Source: a virus. From it: a stretch of DNA of 37,878 nt. Below, piece by piece: positions 21,905-30,438 of the stretch (position 1 is its first letter; every line of letters starts with the position of its first letter). The notes beneath the pieces were generated by a model. That model worked only from the letters and a program-made list of their open reading frames with translations, did not search any database and was not told the origin of the DNA. Both the position numbers and the translations under genes were made by a program. Where the stretch lies: positions 1 to 37,878 of the IMG/VR virus record IMGVR_UViG_3300044641_004325; one strand, 5' to 3'.

Positions 21905-23490
21905 CACATCACCCCGCCGGCTTCAGTCAGCATGTGCGAAGACGTGAAAATCGTGCCCGGCAGCCCGCGCACCTTCATGCGCAGGCTTGCGTAGTAGCCG
22001 AGGCCCGTAGTGCCCACCCACGCCTGGTAGGAGTTCTGCGAGCCCGACCACACCGCCACGTTCCAGAGGCCGCTGTTCCAGAAGCCCGCGTTGGTCGTCG
22101 TGTACGAGGGCGAGCCGCCCACGTTCGCGAAGGTGTACTGCGTGTTGACCTGCAGCTTGACGGACGGCGGCGAGGAGCCGATGAAGATGGGCCGCGCGAG
22201 GCCGAACTTCTTGAGCGTCGCCGGGCTGCCGAAGGCGTTGAACGCCGTCTGCACGTCCCCCTCGATGGGGTTGCCGTTCGACCCGTCGGTCTCGACGCCG
22301 TCGTTGTTGCCGAAGAGCCCCTTGGCGACCCGACCGTCCTCGAGGCCGAAGTAGAGCTGCCCGTTCAAGAGCGTGCAGCAGGCCATCGGCATCGCCGTGA
22401 AGGTACACCACGCGCCCGTGTTCACGTTCATCGCGTACTGCGTGTAGACGCCGGCGTCCTCGGGCAGCTTGATGACAAGCACGTCGCTCGAGGGGACGAC
22501 GAAGATGTCCCACGACACCTCCTCGCGCAGCTTCGCGATGAGCGGCGAAAGCACCGACTGCACCTTCTGCGAGGGGCCGGGCTGGATCTCGCTGAACTGA
22601 CCGTTCACGAGGCGCGACATCGGCACAAGGCCGAGCTCCGAGAGGATCATCACGTCGCCGCCGTAGGCCGTGAAGAACCGGCCGAACTTCGGCACCGGGC
22701 CGCAGTACCACATGCCGCGCAGGCCGAACTTCGTCGGGTCGGACGGGTCGGTGCCCGTCCATACGCCGATGTCACCCTGCGAGCCGACCACGACCAGGTG
22801 GTCGTCGATGCCGACGCCCGCATCGAGCGTCCAGTTGATGAGGCCGCGGATGACCCCGCCGTTGCGCAGGAGCGAGCCCATCTCGAACGCAGAGGCCGTG
22901 CCCGTGATGGCATCGACCGTGTCGAGGTAGTAGACCTCCGAGTCGTCCTCCGGCACGAACCACACGCGATTCTTGAAGACCGCGACCTCCTTGAGCGAGG
23001 CCGGCAGGCCCGTCACCGTCTGCTGCACCCAGCCGTTCGTCGTGTCGTAGGTCCAGTAACCAGCGCCCGGTGACACCGCGAGGAGGAACACGTCCGCGCC
23101 GTTCGCGAACTGCGTCACGCTCCACACGTCGTCCGTCGAGCCCGTGCTCGACTGCGCAAGCGACGGCGTGCCCGTCGTCACGTCGTAGATGTTGCCACCC
23201 GCCGCCGCGAAGACCTTGTTGTTCGCCGATGCGGGGGCGTTGTACGCGAAGATGGACTTGATGGGCAGCGCCACCGACGAGGTGTGGTACTGCCACCCCT
23301 TGCGGATGACCGTGCCCGTCTGCGTCGGGATCATGTTCTCGAGCACGAGCGCGTCGGTCGGCTGCATCGCGCTGATGGGGTCGCGGTAGTTGAGACCGCC
23401 CACCGGCGAGGGAATCGTGAACATGTCCGCCACGCGCGCGGCCGCGGCGCGGCGCGGCGTCTTGAACTGTGCGAGCGGGACGAGCGGCAC
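21904..23490 (-). CDS. Beta-propeller tail nozzle / DNA-stabilisation protein (P22 gp10-like role)
   Basis: A 528-residue all-beta protein with blade-like repeats (KSIFAYNAPASANNKVFAAAGGNIYDV, YLDTVDAITGTA, IDDHLVVVGSQGDIGVWTG, in pieces). The N-terminus PLxxFKTPRRA followed by IPSPVGGLNYRDPISAMQPTDALVLENMIP is the usual start of podovirus nozzle or packaged-DNA stabilisation proteins. It closes the tail tube below the adaptor. GTG start 23490 is kept because the FKTPRR extension matches homologues I recall. Confidence 0.83.
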   Translation of the reverse strand: MPLVPLAQFKTPRRAAAARVADMFTIPSPVGGLNYRDPISAMQPTDALVLENMIPTQTGTVIRKGWQYHTSSVALPIKSIFAYNAPASANNKVFAAAGGNIYDVTTGTPSLAQSSTGSTDDVWSVTQFANGADVFLLAVSPGAGYWTYDTTNGWVQQTVTGLPASLKEVAVFKNRVWFVPEDDSEVYYLDTVDAITGTASAFEMGSLLRNGGVIRGLINWTLDAGVGIDDHLVVVGSQGDIGVWTGTDPSDPTKFGLRGMWYCGPVPKFGRFFTAYGGDVMILSELGLVPMSRLVNGQFSEIQPGPSQKVQSVLSPLIAKLREEVSWDIFVVPSSDVLVIKLPEDAGVYTQYAMNVNTGAWCTFTAMPMACCTLLNGQLYFGLEDGRVAKGLFGNNDGVETDGSNGNPIEGDVQTAFNAFGSPATLKKFGLARPIFIGSSPPSVKLQVNTQYTFANVGGSPSYTTTNAGFWNSGLWNVAVWSGSQNSYQAWVGTTGLGYYASLRMKVRGLPGTIFTSSHMLTEAGGVM

Positions 23491-23492
23491 GG

Positions 23493-24242
23493 TCAGTTCC
23501 CGTAGCCCGTGTCGGGCAGGTTGTAGACCGCGTTGATGTACGGATAGCGGCGCGAAGCCGCCATGTTGAGCACCACCGCGCCCTTCTCGTTGCCCTTGCG
23601 GTTCTCGAAGTTGACCTGGAAGTCACGCATCGCGGCGCTGCTGTCGAGGCCCTTCATCTCGAGCCACTTCACCCGCGCGAGCTGCGTCACGAGGTGCGAG
23701 TCGAGCAGCACCGTGTCGCCGTTCTTGTTCGCGCGGTTCTTGTAGAGCGTCGCGTTGTCGGCGTCACGCACCCACGCGAAGGACTGGTAGAAGAACGTCA
23801 GGTCCTGCGCCGCAGTCGGCGGCGCGAGGATGTAGATCTGGTTGCCGCGGATCTGCCAGTAGAACGACAGCGTCGGCAGCGTCTGCCGCACGAGCAGCTC
23901 CTGCCACGCCTGCGGCGAGACCGGCCCGATGGCCGGCCACTGCATCGTGGAGTTCCACTGCGTCTGGTCGATGAACTCGTAGAAGTCCTCGGGCAGCGTG
24001 AACGCCTGCTCCTTGATGCCAGGCGTGGACGCTTGGATGCTGAGGGTGTGGGTCTTCGTCAACTCCTGCCAGTCGGCCATGCCGAGCAGGTCGATGCCCG
24101 CGAGGTTGACGGACTGCACCATCTGGACCACGGCGGGGTCGGAGTCCCCCGCCGGGTCCGCAGGCGCTGGGAAACTTACCAGCTGCGCGACGTTCTGGAC
24201 GATGGTCCCGAGCGTGTTGTCAGTGATGATCTGGTAAGGCAT
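23493..24242 (-). CDS. Head-to-tail adaptor protein
   Basis: A 249-residue protein with an N-terminal helical part (AVVQMVQSVNLAGIDLLGMADWQEL) then TLPEDFYEFIDQTQWN, the IYILAPPTAAQDLTFFYQSFAWV strand region and helices ending in a charged tail. This helix-strand pattern and the Y-E-F-I-D segment match podovirus adaptors (P22 gp4 / T7 gp11 functional class). Its position between the nozzle and the capsid genes agrees. Confidence 0.82.
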   Translation of the reverse strand: MPYQIITDNTLGTIVQNVAQLVSFPAPADPAGDSDPAVVQMVQSVNLAGIDLLGMADWQELTKTHTLSIQASTPGIKEQAFTLPEDFYEFIDQTQWNSTMQWPAIGPVSPQAWQELLVRQTLPTLSFYWQIRGNQIYILAPPTAAQDLTFFYQSFAWVRDADNATLYKNRANKNGDTVLLDSHLVTQLARVKWLEMKGLDSSAAMRDFQVNFENRKGNEKGAVVLNMAASRRYPYINAVYNLPDTGYGN

Positions 24243-24254
24243 GAGGCATCAACC

Positions 24255-24857
24255 TCAGTTCTTCTTGCCTTTGGCGTCGTTCACCATCTTCGTCAGCGCC
24301 TCGAGCGAGACCTGCAGCTCCTCGATCTTCGCGTCGCGGCTCTTGAGCTCCTCGTTCATCTTCTCGAGCGGAGCGTTGCCCTTCGCGAGCTCGAGGAACG
24401 CAGCCGCGGCGCGCTTGTCCTCGTTGAAGCCCATGAACTTCTGCCCGAGCGAGTCCGGCGCAGCAGCGAGCTGCTCGACGGTGTGGACGTTGAAGAACTT
24501 GTACTCCTCGATCTTGCCGCCCGTCATGCGCGGCAGCGCCGTGAGCGGCGTGCCCTCGACGCTGTTGCCCTGGCCGGCCTTCCACTTCTCGTAGCGCGCA
24601 GCGAAGCGGCGCGAGTCGATGGAATCGACCGGGCGGTCGATGACGCTCAGCTTGTCGCCAGGGACCATGATGCGGATGCAATCCACCTCGCGGTAGATCG
24701 GGCGGCCGGCGGCTCGCGAGTCGCCGAGGTGCATCATGGGCTTGCGGTAGAACTGCACGAACAGCTTGTCGTCGTTCACGAACCGGGACTCGTCGAGACC
24801 CGGCGCGTCGAGCACGCTGTTCCAATCGGTTGACACTGTGGTGGTGTTCACCTGCAC
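24255..24857 (-). CDS. Capsid-adjacent structural or assembly protein
   Basis: A 200-residue protein from GTG 24857, with GAGGAG 9 bases upstream. The N-terminal 130 residues are mixed alpha/beta (LFVQFYRKPMMHLGDSRAAGRPIYREVDCIRIMVPG in pieces). The C-terminal 50 residues are a charged coiled coil (KMNEELKSRDAKIEELQVSLEALTKMV in pieces). I recall similar proteins downstream of podovirus capsid genes, with no defined role. Cytoplasmic or virion-associated. Confidence 0.68.
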   Translation of the reverse strand: MQVNTTTVSTDWNSVLDAPGLDESRFVNDDKLFVQFYRKPMMHLGDSRAAGRPIYREVDCIRIMVPGDKLSVIDRPVDSIDSRRFAARYEKWKAGQGNSVEGTPLTALPRMTGGKIEEYKFFNVHTVEQLAAAPDSLGQKFMGFNEDKRAAAAFLELAKGNAPLEKMNEELKSRDAKIEELQVSLEALTKMVNDAKGKKN

Positions 24858-24883
24858 GGGAAAAACTCCTCTTCTGGTTGTGG

Positions 24884-24918
24884 AAAAGGGGCAGTGCGGG
24901 AATCACCCCGCACCGCCC
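24884..24918 (-). terminator. Intrinsic terminator after the decoration gene
   Basis: On the minus strand GGGCGGTGCGGG (24918-24907) and CCCGCACTGCCC (24900-24889) make a 12-pair stem with one G-U wobble and a 6-base loop, followed by CCTTTTCC. It would cut transcription between the capsid/decoration genes and the tail genes, raising capsid over tail expression. Confidence 0.75.
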
Positions 24919-24933
24919 CGCTCTGCTGCTGGA

Positions 24934-25434
24934 TTACAGCGTGACGCCGACGGTCGGGTAGCTGAACAGCGCGTCCGCGTTGACGGCAGCCGCACCGCCA
25001 GTCGCGGTGCCGAGGACGAGGCCGTTGATGGCCTCGGCGCCCGCAGTGCCGTCGTCGTCCAACGCGCCGGCCGTGGCCGTCGTGTTGAGGCGCGTGCCCT
25101 TGGCGGCCGATGCGAGCGTGCGCACGCTGCCCTTGCCGTACACCTGGAACCAGCCGTACTGGTTGTCCGCGAGGCCGGCCTGAGCGACGCCGATGCGAGA
25201 ACCGAAACCAGCCGCGCCGGGCGCGGTGTTCGTGGTGCTCGCCATCGCGAAGTCGAAGCCAGTCGCCTCGACGCACGCGAAGAAGGCGGTGACAGCGCCG
25301 TCCGCGCGGCCGTAGATGAACTCCTGATACCCGAGAACCGGGTCGTCGAAGCCGCCGAGCGTGCCGAGCCGGAAGGCCGGAACGTCGGTGGCGGCGGTGA
25401 CCGCGGTCTTGTCGATGCCGATGATCTGAGACAT
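24934..25434 (-). CDS. Capsid decoration protein candidate
   Basis: A 166-residue Ala/Gly/Thr-rich protein, all-beta in appearance: GYQEFIYGRADGAVTAFFACVEATGFDFAMAS, IGVAQAGLADNQYGWFQVYGKGSV (both in pieces) and a C-terminal ALFSYPTVGVTL. The position right after the major capsid gene, upstream of a strong terminator, and its small size fit a capsid cement/decoration protein. No direct family match. ATG 25434 with AGGAG. Confidence 0.7.
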   Translation of the reverse strand: MSQIIGIDKTAVTAATDVPAFRLGTLGGFDDPVLGYQEFIYGRADGAVTAFFACVEATGFDFAMASTTNTAPGAAGFGSRIGVAQAGLADNQYGWFQVYGKGSVRTLASAAKGTRLNTTATAGALDDDGTAGAEAINGLVLGTATGGAAAVNADALFSYPTVGVTL

Positions 25435-25455
25435 GTCTGTTTCTCCTGAGAAGAG

Positions 25456-25500
25456 CCTCGGTAGGCAGGGGTCACCTACCTACCAAGGCAAGGTGACCCC
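25456..25500 (-). promoter_or_regulatory. Interleaved 10-bp inverted repeats between capsid and decoration genes
   Basis: On the minus strand the order is GGGGTCACCT, CCTTGGTAGG, AGGTGACCCC, CCTACCGAGG, separated by 2, 1 and 2 bases. Arms 1 and 3 pair perfectly over 10 bp; arms 2 and 4 pair over 10 with one U-G. The loops are too short for both stems at once, so the RNA should switch between two hairpins. There is no T-tract. It lies in the leader of the decoration gene. Confidence 0.75.
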
Positions 25501-25513
25501 CACCACGAGGTCG

Positions 25514-26491
25514 TTAGTTCTGGATGCGGCCCTGGAACTGCGCGCCCGACGAACAGAGGTTGCCCGCCCACGCGAGGATCTGGACCTCGGCATCCTGCGA
25601 AGTGGAATACCGCTTGCCCGGCGACAGCGAGACCATGTTCCGGTCACGATGCGGCCGCAGGAAGAGGTACTTCGTGTTCAGCATGAAGCCGGTGTTGGCC
25701 GGGCAGTAGCCGCCGATGCCGCCGTCCAGGACCACGTCGGCGTCCATGAACTTGAGCGTCGGGAAGCCGAGGCTGCCCTGCGCCGGGTCGGTGAACCGCT
25801 GGTTCGCCTGCAACGACGCCGTGTAGATGCCCCAGTAGTTGGCATCGAGCACGATGAGGTCGGGACGATCCGAGCCGCGCACGAGCGACGCCCAGAGCGT
25901 GTTGAGGCCGGTCTGCATCTGCGCGCCCGTGGCGGGCGGCGTCACGCCGGCGGCCGAGAAGTCGTACAGCTTCGACTGCCAGAACGACCAGGTGGCGCGG
26001 TCGATGCCGCCGTAGGTGCCGGTCGTCGGGTTGGAGGGCACAGCGGCGTTGAGGCCGGTGATCTCCTTACCGCCCGAGCCGGTGCCGTCGGAGTAGATCG
26101 ACTGCGCGAGACGGTTCGCCATCGTGGCCTCGGCCACGTTGATGCGCGACTCGAGCAGGTCGATGAACGCCTCGCGGCCGCTGTTCTGCAGCATCTCGAG
26201 GCCGCTCATCACGACCGGGCAGGCGAGCTGCTTGATGCTGAACTCGGCGGCCGAGATCACGTCCTGCGCGGCGATCGGCAGGGTGTCGTAGCCGGAGTAG
26301 AAGGCAGCGTTGCCGTTCTCGGCGAAGCTGAGCTCCTGCAGGATGGACGAGCCGCCGCCGAACGGCTTGATGTTGCCGCGCTGCTGCAGGCGCGCGAGGA
26401 GCGCGTTGTTGCGGGTGACGTTGTCGGCGATCGAACGCGACCGGTTCTGGATGGTGGTCGCGACGATGTCGCTCACATTTGCGAATGCCAT
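25514..26491 (-). CDS. Major capsid protein
   Basis: A 325-residue protein from ATG 26491. It follows the scaffold candidate and precedes the decoration gene. The N-terminus (MAFANVSDIVATTIQNRSRSIADNVTRNNALLARLQQRG in pieces) and blocks GGIDRATWSFWQ, LIVLDANYWGIYTASLQANQRF, FMLNTKYLFLRPHRDRNMV are characteristic of a family of HK97-fold coat proteins in podoviruses and siphoviruses. Conserved LQELSFAENGNAAFYSGYDTL is E-loop-like. It forms the icosahedral shell. Confidence 0.88.
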   Translation of the reverse strand: MAFANVSDIVATTIQNRSRSIADNVTRNNALLARLQQRGNIKPFGGGSSILQELSFAENGNAAFYSGYDTLPIAAQDVISAAEFSIKQLACPVVMSGLEMLQNSGREAFIDLLESRINVAEATMANRLAQSIYSDGTGSGGKEITGLNAAVPSNPTTGTYGGIDRATWSFWQSKLYDFSAAGVTPPATGAQMQTGLNTLWASLVRGSDRPDLIVLDANYWGIYTASLQANQRFTDPAQGSLGFPTLKFMDADVVLDGGIGGYCPANTGFMLNTKYLFLRPHRDRNMVSLSPGKRYSTSQDAEVQILAWAGNLCSSGAQFQGRIQN

Positions 26492-26684
26492 GATTGAAAC
26501 TCTCCACAAAAAATTGAACTGGGGATCACTCCCCGCCCTTTTTCGTGGCCTAAACGAACCTGTTCAGTCCGGTCAGTCGCGGTGGGCGAATGCGGTATTC
26601 CGCGTATCGCTCCGTCGAGCTTCGGTGGCTGCGGCGCTGGGCACACAACGGGCACGGCGAACCATGCCCGTTGTGTTTATACCA
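26492..26684 (-). promoter_or_regulatory. Intergenic leader of the capsid gene with hairpins
   Basis: This is the largest gap in the structural block (193 bp). It holds ACACAACGGGCA (26643-26654) paired with TGCCCGTTGTGT (26665-26676), a perfect 12-bp stem. On the minus strand, the direction of transcription, no T-run follows; T bases lie on the plus-strand side. Nearer the capsid start, GGGGA/TCCCC (minus strand, around 26531-26544) is followed by a run of T and then a GAGAG SD. It may attenuate, process or stabilise capsid mRNA. I see no convincing promoter. Confidence 0.5.
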
Positions 26685-27803
26685 TCATCGTGCGGTTTGC
26701 ACAAGCGCCGCTTCGATGGCCGAGCGGACATCGGTCGGCGTCGGGGCGGGACCGGCCGGCGCGGCCGAGCCCGACACGCTCACCGCCGCCCGCTTGGCGC
26801 GCGCGGCAGCGTCGTTCACCTGCTGCGCGCCCTGGGAGCGCGAACGGGTCTCGAGCACCGAGCGCACCCGCGGGTTCGTCAGGCAGGCCTGACGGTAGGC
26901 GTCCTGCAGGGTCAGCTCCCGGCCGCGGCGCTGGGCGACTTCCATCAGGTCGGCCATGTCCTCGCGCACGTCCCCACCGAACTCGGCCTGCTCGATGAAC
27001 CGCTCGACCTCGGAGGCCGCCTCCTGCTGCGCGCGCTGCGCTTGGGCGGCCTGCTGCTGCTGGAACTGCGACATGAACTGCTGCACCGGCGCGAGCTGCT
27101 GCTGCAGGATCTGCTGCACCTGCGTCGAGGCAGCATCGCCCCGCGGCACTTCCCCGGCCAGCGCCTGGTCGAGCTGCTCGATGAAGTTGTTGCCGAAGCG
27201 GCCGACCCCGAACTGCTTCACGATGCCCGCGACCATCGTCGCGAGCTCCGGCGCCGTGCCCGTGCGCAGCCGCGCCGCGGTGCTCATCAGGTTGTCGATC
27301 GCCTGCAGCGGGTTGCTGTTCTCGGCCTTGATGAACATCTCGTAGGGCCGGATGACGTTGGTCAGCTGCTCGGTGAACCGGCGCGCCTCGACCGACTCGG
27401 CGAGCGCACGCTGCGTCTCGGACTCGCGCCGGGCGACCTCCGCGCGCACGTCCGGCGGCAGCGCCGCCCAGTGCTCACGCACGTCCGGCCGCCACGACGC
27501 TGGGGCCCGCTCCTGCGGCGCCGGGCGCGGCTCGGCCTTCGGGCCGGGCTGGATGGCCGGCGTTGCGTCTTCCGCATGCTGTTGCGGCTGCGCCACGGAC
27601 TCGGCCTTGGCCTCGGTCGGCTTGAAGCGGCCGGACTCGTCGCGCACGCGCGAGGGCGAGGCGCTCTCCGGCGAGGGCGCCGAGACGGGCTCTGGAGCCG
27701 AAGCAGGGGCGCTCTCGGCGGCGATGGGCTCGGGGGCAGGTGTCGGGTCGGATGCGGGCACGGCCGCCTCCAGCGCGTCCCTGATCGTGGTGGGGTCAGA
27801 CAT
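26685..27803 (-). CDS. Scaffolding protein candidate
   Basis: A 372-residue acidic, helical protein. Residues 1-110 are a Pro/Ala/Ser/Glu-rich disordered arm, then SWRPDVREHWAALPPDVRAEVARRESE, a helical core, a Gln-rich coiled-coil stretch (VQQILQQQLAPVQQFMSQFQQQQ in pieces, about 226-250) and a basic C-terminal tail. This layout and the position directly before the capsid gene are those of podovirus scaffolds. It would guide procapsid assembly and then leave. Confidence 0.8.
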   Translation of the reverse strand: MSDPTTIRDALEAAVPASDPTPAPEPIAAESAPASAPEPVSAPSPESASPSRVRDESGRFKPTEAKAESVAQPQQHAEDATPAIQPGPKAEPRPAPQERAPASWRPDVREHWAALPPDVRAEVARRESETQRALAESVEARRFTEQLTNVIRPYEMFIKAENSNPLQAIDNLMSTAARLRTGTAPELATMVAGIVKQFGVGRFGNNFIEQLDQALAGEVPRGDAASTQVQQILQQQLAPVQQFMSQFQQQQAAQAQRAQQEAASEVERFIEQAEFGGDVREDMADLMEVAQRRGRELTLQDAYRQACLTNPRVRSVLETRSRSQGAQQVNDAAARAKRAAVSVSGSAAPAGPAPTPTDVRSAIEAALVQTAR

Positions 27804-27806
27804 GGG

Positions 27807-28142
27807 TCACCTCTTGGATTGAAGTCGTTCGATGGCCTCGCGGATGTCCTGCTTGCGCACGGAGCCGCCCTGCTGGTAGTACCTCTCGCGCTCGACCTTG
27901 GCCTTCGCCCAGGTCTCCTTGAAGTCGTCCGCGGTCGTCAGCCCCGTGCGCTTCATGTACTCGCGGTGCTTCTTGCGGCTCGAGATGTCCGCACCGCCGG
28001 GCGCTGCAAGCCCGTCATAGTGCCGGTCACCCCACAGCGCGCTCAGGTGATTGAGCGCGTCCTTGCGGCGCGGCGGCTCGGTTGCGCCGATCTCCACCAT
28101 CTCGCCCGATTCGGGGTCGTACCTGTAGCGTCGTCTCGTCAT
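27807..28142 (-). CDS. Small conserved phage protein before the scaffold gene
   Basis: A 111-residue basic protein. It begins MTRRRYRYDPESGEMVEIG and has SSRKKHREYMKRTGLTTADDFKETWAKAK. The RYDPxxGxMVE start and the HREYMKR block recur in small genes of phage head regions as I recall them. Probably an assembly or head-associated protein. It lies 3 bp before the scaffold candidate and 7 bp after the preceding gene. Function unknown. Confidence 0.7.
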   Translation of the reverse strand: MTRRRYRYDPESGEMVEIGATEPPRRKDALNHLSALWGDRHYDGLAAPGGADISSRKKHREYMKRTGLTTADDFKETWAKAKVERERYYQQGGSVRKQDIREAIERLQSKR

Positions 28143-28149
28143 GGCGTCC

Positions 28150-28647
28150 TCAGTTCAGCAACAGCAGCCATTCCTCGCGGCGGCGGCGCTGGATGCGCCG
28201 CATCCGCTCCTGTACCTCGGCCTCGAACGCCGCAGCGGCGAGCTGCCGCGCGCGTTCGCTCTCCGCCCGGCGCGCCTCGATGCCGGCACGCTCGAGCGCC
28301 GCCGAGACCATCCGCGCCACCTCGCCCGCATCGAGCGACGCCGGCACCGGGATGGCGATGCGCTGGCGCCGGGTGAGGATGGCAACGCCCTCCTCGCCCC
28401 CGGCGGCCGTCTCGACCACCTCGGCCTTCTTGGCCTTGAGCGGCGCGACCGCGGCCTCGATCTGCTCGCGCAGCCGATCGCGCTCGCGGCGCTCCTCGTC
28501 GAAGTCGCGCTGCTTGCGCTTCGTCGGCGGCCCGTATCCGCCGCGTGTCTCGACCGCAGGCGGCGGGGGCGGCGGCGAACCTCCGCCCCACGCGGTGGCC
28601 CATGCGCCACCCCACGATGTGCCCCAAGTCGAGTAGGTGAACGGCAC
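28150..28647 (-). CDS. Trp/Gly N-terminal, helical head-region protein
   Basis: A 165-residue protein from GTG 28647. The N-terminus STWGTSWGGAWATAWGGGSPPPPPP is a Trp/Gly motif also seen at the start of many phage virion-region proteins. The rest is a long Arg/Glu-rich helix (FDEERRERDRLREQIEAAV; ERMRRIQRRRREEWLLLLN). The very basic C-terminal helix could bind DNA or a partner. Several overlapping open frames exist here on the same strand, but only this one has the recognisable motif. Function unknown. Confidence 0.7.
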   Translation of the reverse strand: MPFTYSTWGTSWGGAWATAWGGGSPPPPPPAVETRGGYGPPTKRKQRDFDEERRERDRLREQIEAAVAPLKAKKAEVVETAAGGEEGVAILTRRQRIAIPVPASLDAGEVARMVSAALERAGIEARRAESERARQLAAAAFEAEVQERMRRIQRRRREEWLLLLN

Positions 28648-29169
28648 TTACACCGGCCCCCACTCGTTGCCAGACTGACCGGTGCCCTTGACCTGCACGT
28701 CGTTGACGTACTGGATGTTCGCGTCCACCTGCCCCGCGACCGTAAAGGCGAGCGAGTCCGTCTTGGTCTTCACCGCCGTCAGGTCGGCCGCCGTCGCAAG
28801 GCCGCTCTGGATTTCGGTCACCGCGCTTGCCGCGACCGCGGCAGCCGTGATCGCGTCGTTGGCGATGCTCGACACCGTGACCGATTCGCCAGGCAGCCCC
28901 GCGAACACCTGCTCGCGCAGGTCGATTGGGTCAGCGCCGGAGGCCGTTGCCCGCAGCACCAAATCGCCGAGCGTGTCGGTGTGCGAGCTCGTGAGCGCGA
29001 TGTTGTACCAGCCGTCCCCGCGCTCGGTGACCGTCGGCGAGATGCTCGAGAAAGCCGCGCCGTTCTTGGAGAGCGACACCGAGAGCGTCGCGCCCGTTTT
29101 GCCGGTCACATGGTCGGCAGAGTCGGTGAGGAAGACCATCAGGTTCCGCGCTGTCGATTGCTTGAGCAT
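28648..29169 (-). CDS. Minor virion protein, beta-rich (LKQST family)
   Basis: A 173-residue protein. MLKQSTARNLMVFLTDSADHVTGKTGATLSVSLSKNGAAF (in pieces), then SPTVTERGDGWYNIALTSSHTDTLGDLVLRATASGADP. This reads as a beta-sandwich of a type I recall from many uncultivated and cultured tailed phages. The C-terminal 70 residues are Ala/Thr-rich with VDANIQYVNDVQVKGTG. Probably virion surface or neck; exact role unknown. It abuts the downstream gene directly. Confidence 0.7.
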   Translation of the reverse strand: MLKQSTARNLMVFLTDSADHVTGKTGATLSVSLSKNGAAFSSISPTVTERGDGWYNIALTSSHTDTLGDLVLRATASGADPIDLREQVFAGLPGESVTVSSIANDAITAAAVAASAVTEIQSGLATAADLTAVKTKTDSLAFTVAGQVDANIQYVNDVQVKGTGQSGNEWGPV

Positions 29170-29172
29170 CTC

Positions 29173-30438
29173 TTACCCCTTGTTGACGACGCGGGACTTG
29201 GAATAGGTGTTACCGCCGCTCGGCGCAGCCGGAGGCGGGTGATAGAGGATCGTCGCCTCGATGTCATAGTTATGGAAGGTGGACGACGCACCGAGCAGCG
29301 GAAACTCGCCCGAGTTCGCGGTGCGTCCCGATACGAGCGCCAGCCCCTGCCCAGGCTTTACCACGATGCCTGAACCGGAGTCGGCCTCAAACATCACGCA
29401 GTCGTGCATCGTTGAGGACTGCATTCCGATCGCAGCGCCAATGCCGACATCGGGGAACAGGTTGGTGTAGGTCTTGCGGGTGAACACAGCCGCGTCGAGG
29501 TTGGCCTTCAGCCAAGCCGCGTTGGGGGCGCCGGTGCCGTAGGCCGCGCCGTGCGTGGTGTAGAAGTCCGACTGCCACTCGCCCGGCAGACGAATCTGCA
29601 TCGGGCCGGTTGTGACCTTAAGGCTGCTCGGGGCGGTCTTGGACGTGTCGGGGCTGATGGGGGTAACAGCATCGCCGTCGAGCGCGAGGCCATTCATGCG
29701 GCAAAGGCGCAGCGGCGGCGTCAGGAACGCCTCGCCGTCCATCGGCAGGAACATCAACTTGACCGCGAGCATAACGCCAGAGCCGCTGCCGTTCATGATG
29801 GCATACAGCGCACCGCCGATCGTGCGGTCGGTTCCGACATCCGTTGAGCGACAGACGTAGGTAGCGCCCGTCGCGGTGTTCGTCACAACCGCCGAGACGA
29901 TCATGGAGTGCGGGATGCCGAACTGCTCCTGCACAAGCGCGATGCCTTCGCCAGCGCGGATGATGATGGGTTCCACATCTACGCTTTCGCCGCCGCGCCA
30001 GACGTCCGCAAAATGCGCCTTCTGATGCGTGACGAGCGAGCCGCCGTAGGTTCGGCTTCCGAGCATCGTGATGTTCTGCGTCGAGAAGTTGGGGCAGTCA
30101 TTGATGCGCCGAAACAGCGCCGTAGTGGTCACGCTGTTCGGGTTGTTGACCACCGTGACCTGCGACGGGAACGAGGCATCAGCGGTGTCCATCTTGATGG
30201 GCGCCACCGTATCGCCGCCCGTCACTGCACTTACGCGGTAGATGGAAAGCGAACCCGATCTGTTGGCCATCGTCGCGCCAGCAGGGCCTGCGCTCGTCGG
30301 CGCAGCAGGAAACACCCGCAGCGACACCACCTCGAAGTAGGCGCGCTCGTCGGTCGCCGTGTTCTGGATGGCGAGCAGCGCGTCCTCGAGCGGCCGCACG
30401 TCCACCGCGTTGAGGCGCAGGTAGTAGGTTTCAGGCAT
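29173..30438 (-). CDS. Virion protein with two copies of a beta domain
   Basis: A 421-residue beta-rich protein. One domain unit has a Y/R-R-V/I-S/T-A block with GGDTVAPIKMDTAD, then FRRI, then VEPIIIRAGEGIAL (about 65-190). A second, weaker unit has GDAVTPISPDTSK, then FEADSGSGIVVKPGQGLAL (about 255-395). A single-copy relative is encoded at 30623-31144. Repeated beta domains near capsid genes suggest head fibre or surface decoration. Its start overlaps the zinc-ribbon gene by 8 bp. Confidence 0.7.
   Translation of the reverse strand: MPETYYLRLNAVDVRPLEDALLAIQNTATDERAYFEVVSLRVFPAAPTSAGPAGATMANRSGSLSIYRVSAVTGGDTVAPIKMDTADASFPSQVTVVNNPNSVTTTALFRRINDCPNFSTQNITMLGSRTYGGSLVTHQKAHFADVWRGGESVDVEPIIIRAGEGIALVQEQFGIPHSMIVSAVVTNTATGATYVCRSTDVGTDRTIGGALYAIMNGSGSGVMLAVKLMFLPMDGEAFLTPPLRLCRMNGLALDGDAVTPISPDTSKTAPSSLKVTTGPMQIRLPGEWQSDFYTTHGAAYGTGAPNAAWLKANLDAAVFTRKTYTNLFPDVGIGAAIGMQSSTMHDCVMFEADSGSGIVVKPGQGLALVSGRTANSGEFPLLGASSTFHNYDIEATILYHPPPAAPSGGNTYSKSRVVNKG

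Noticed and set aside
26310-28376. 688-codon plus-strand open frame across capsid and scaffold genes
   Set aside because: It crosses a 193-bp gap, two coding genes and several starts of the minus strand; composition is His/Arg/Leu-rich as expected for GC-rich antisense.
28139-28663. Overlapping minus-strand frames of 150-175 codons
   Set aside because: Only the 28150-28647 frame has the Trp/Gly phage motif and fits the neighbours' spacing.
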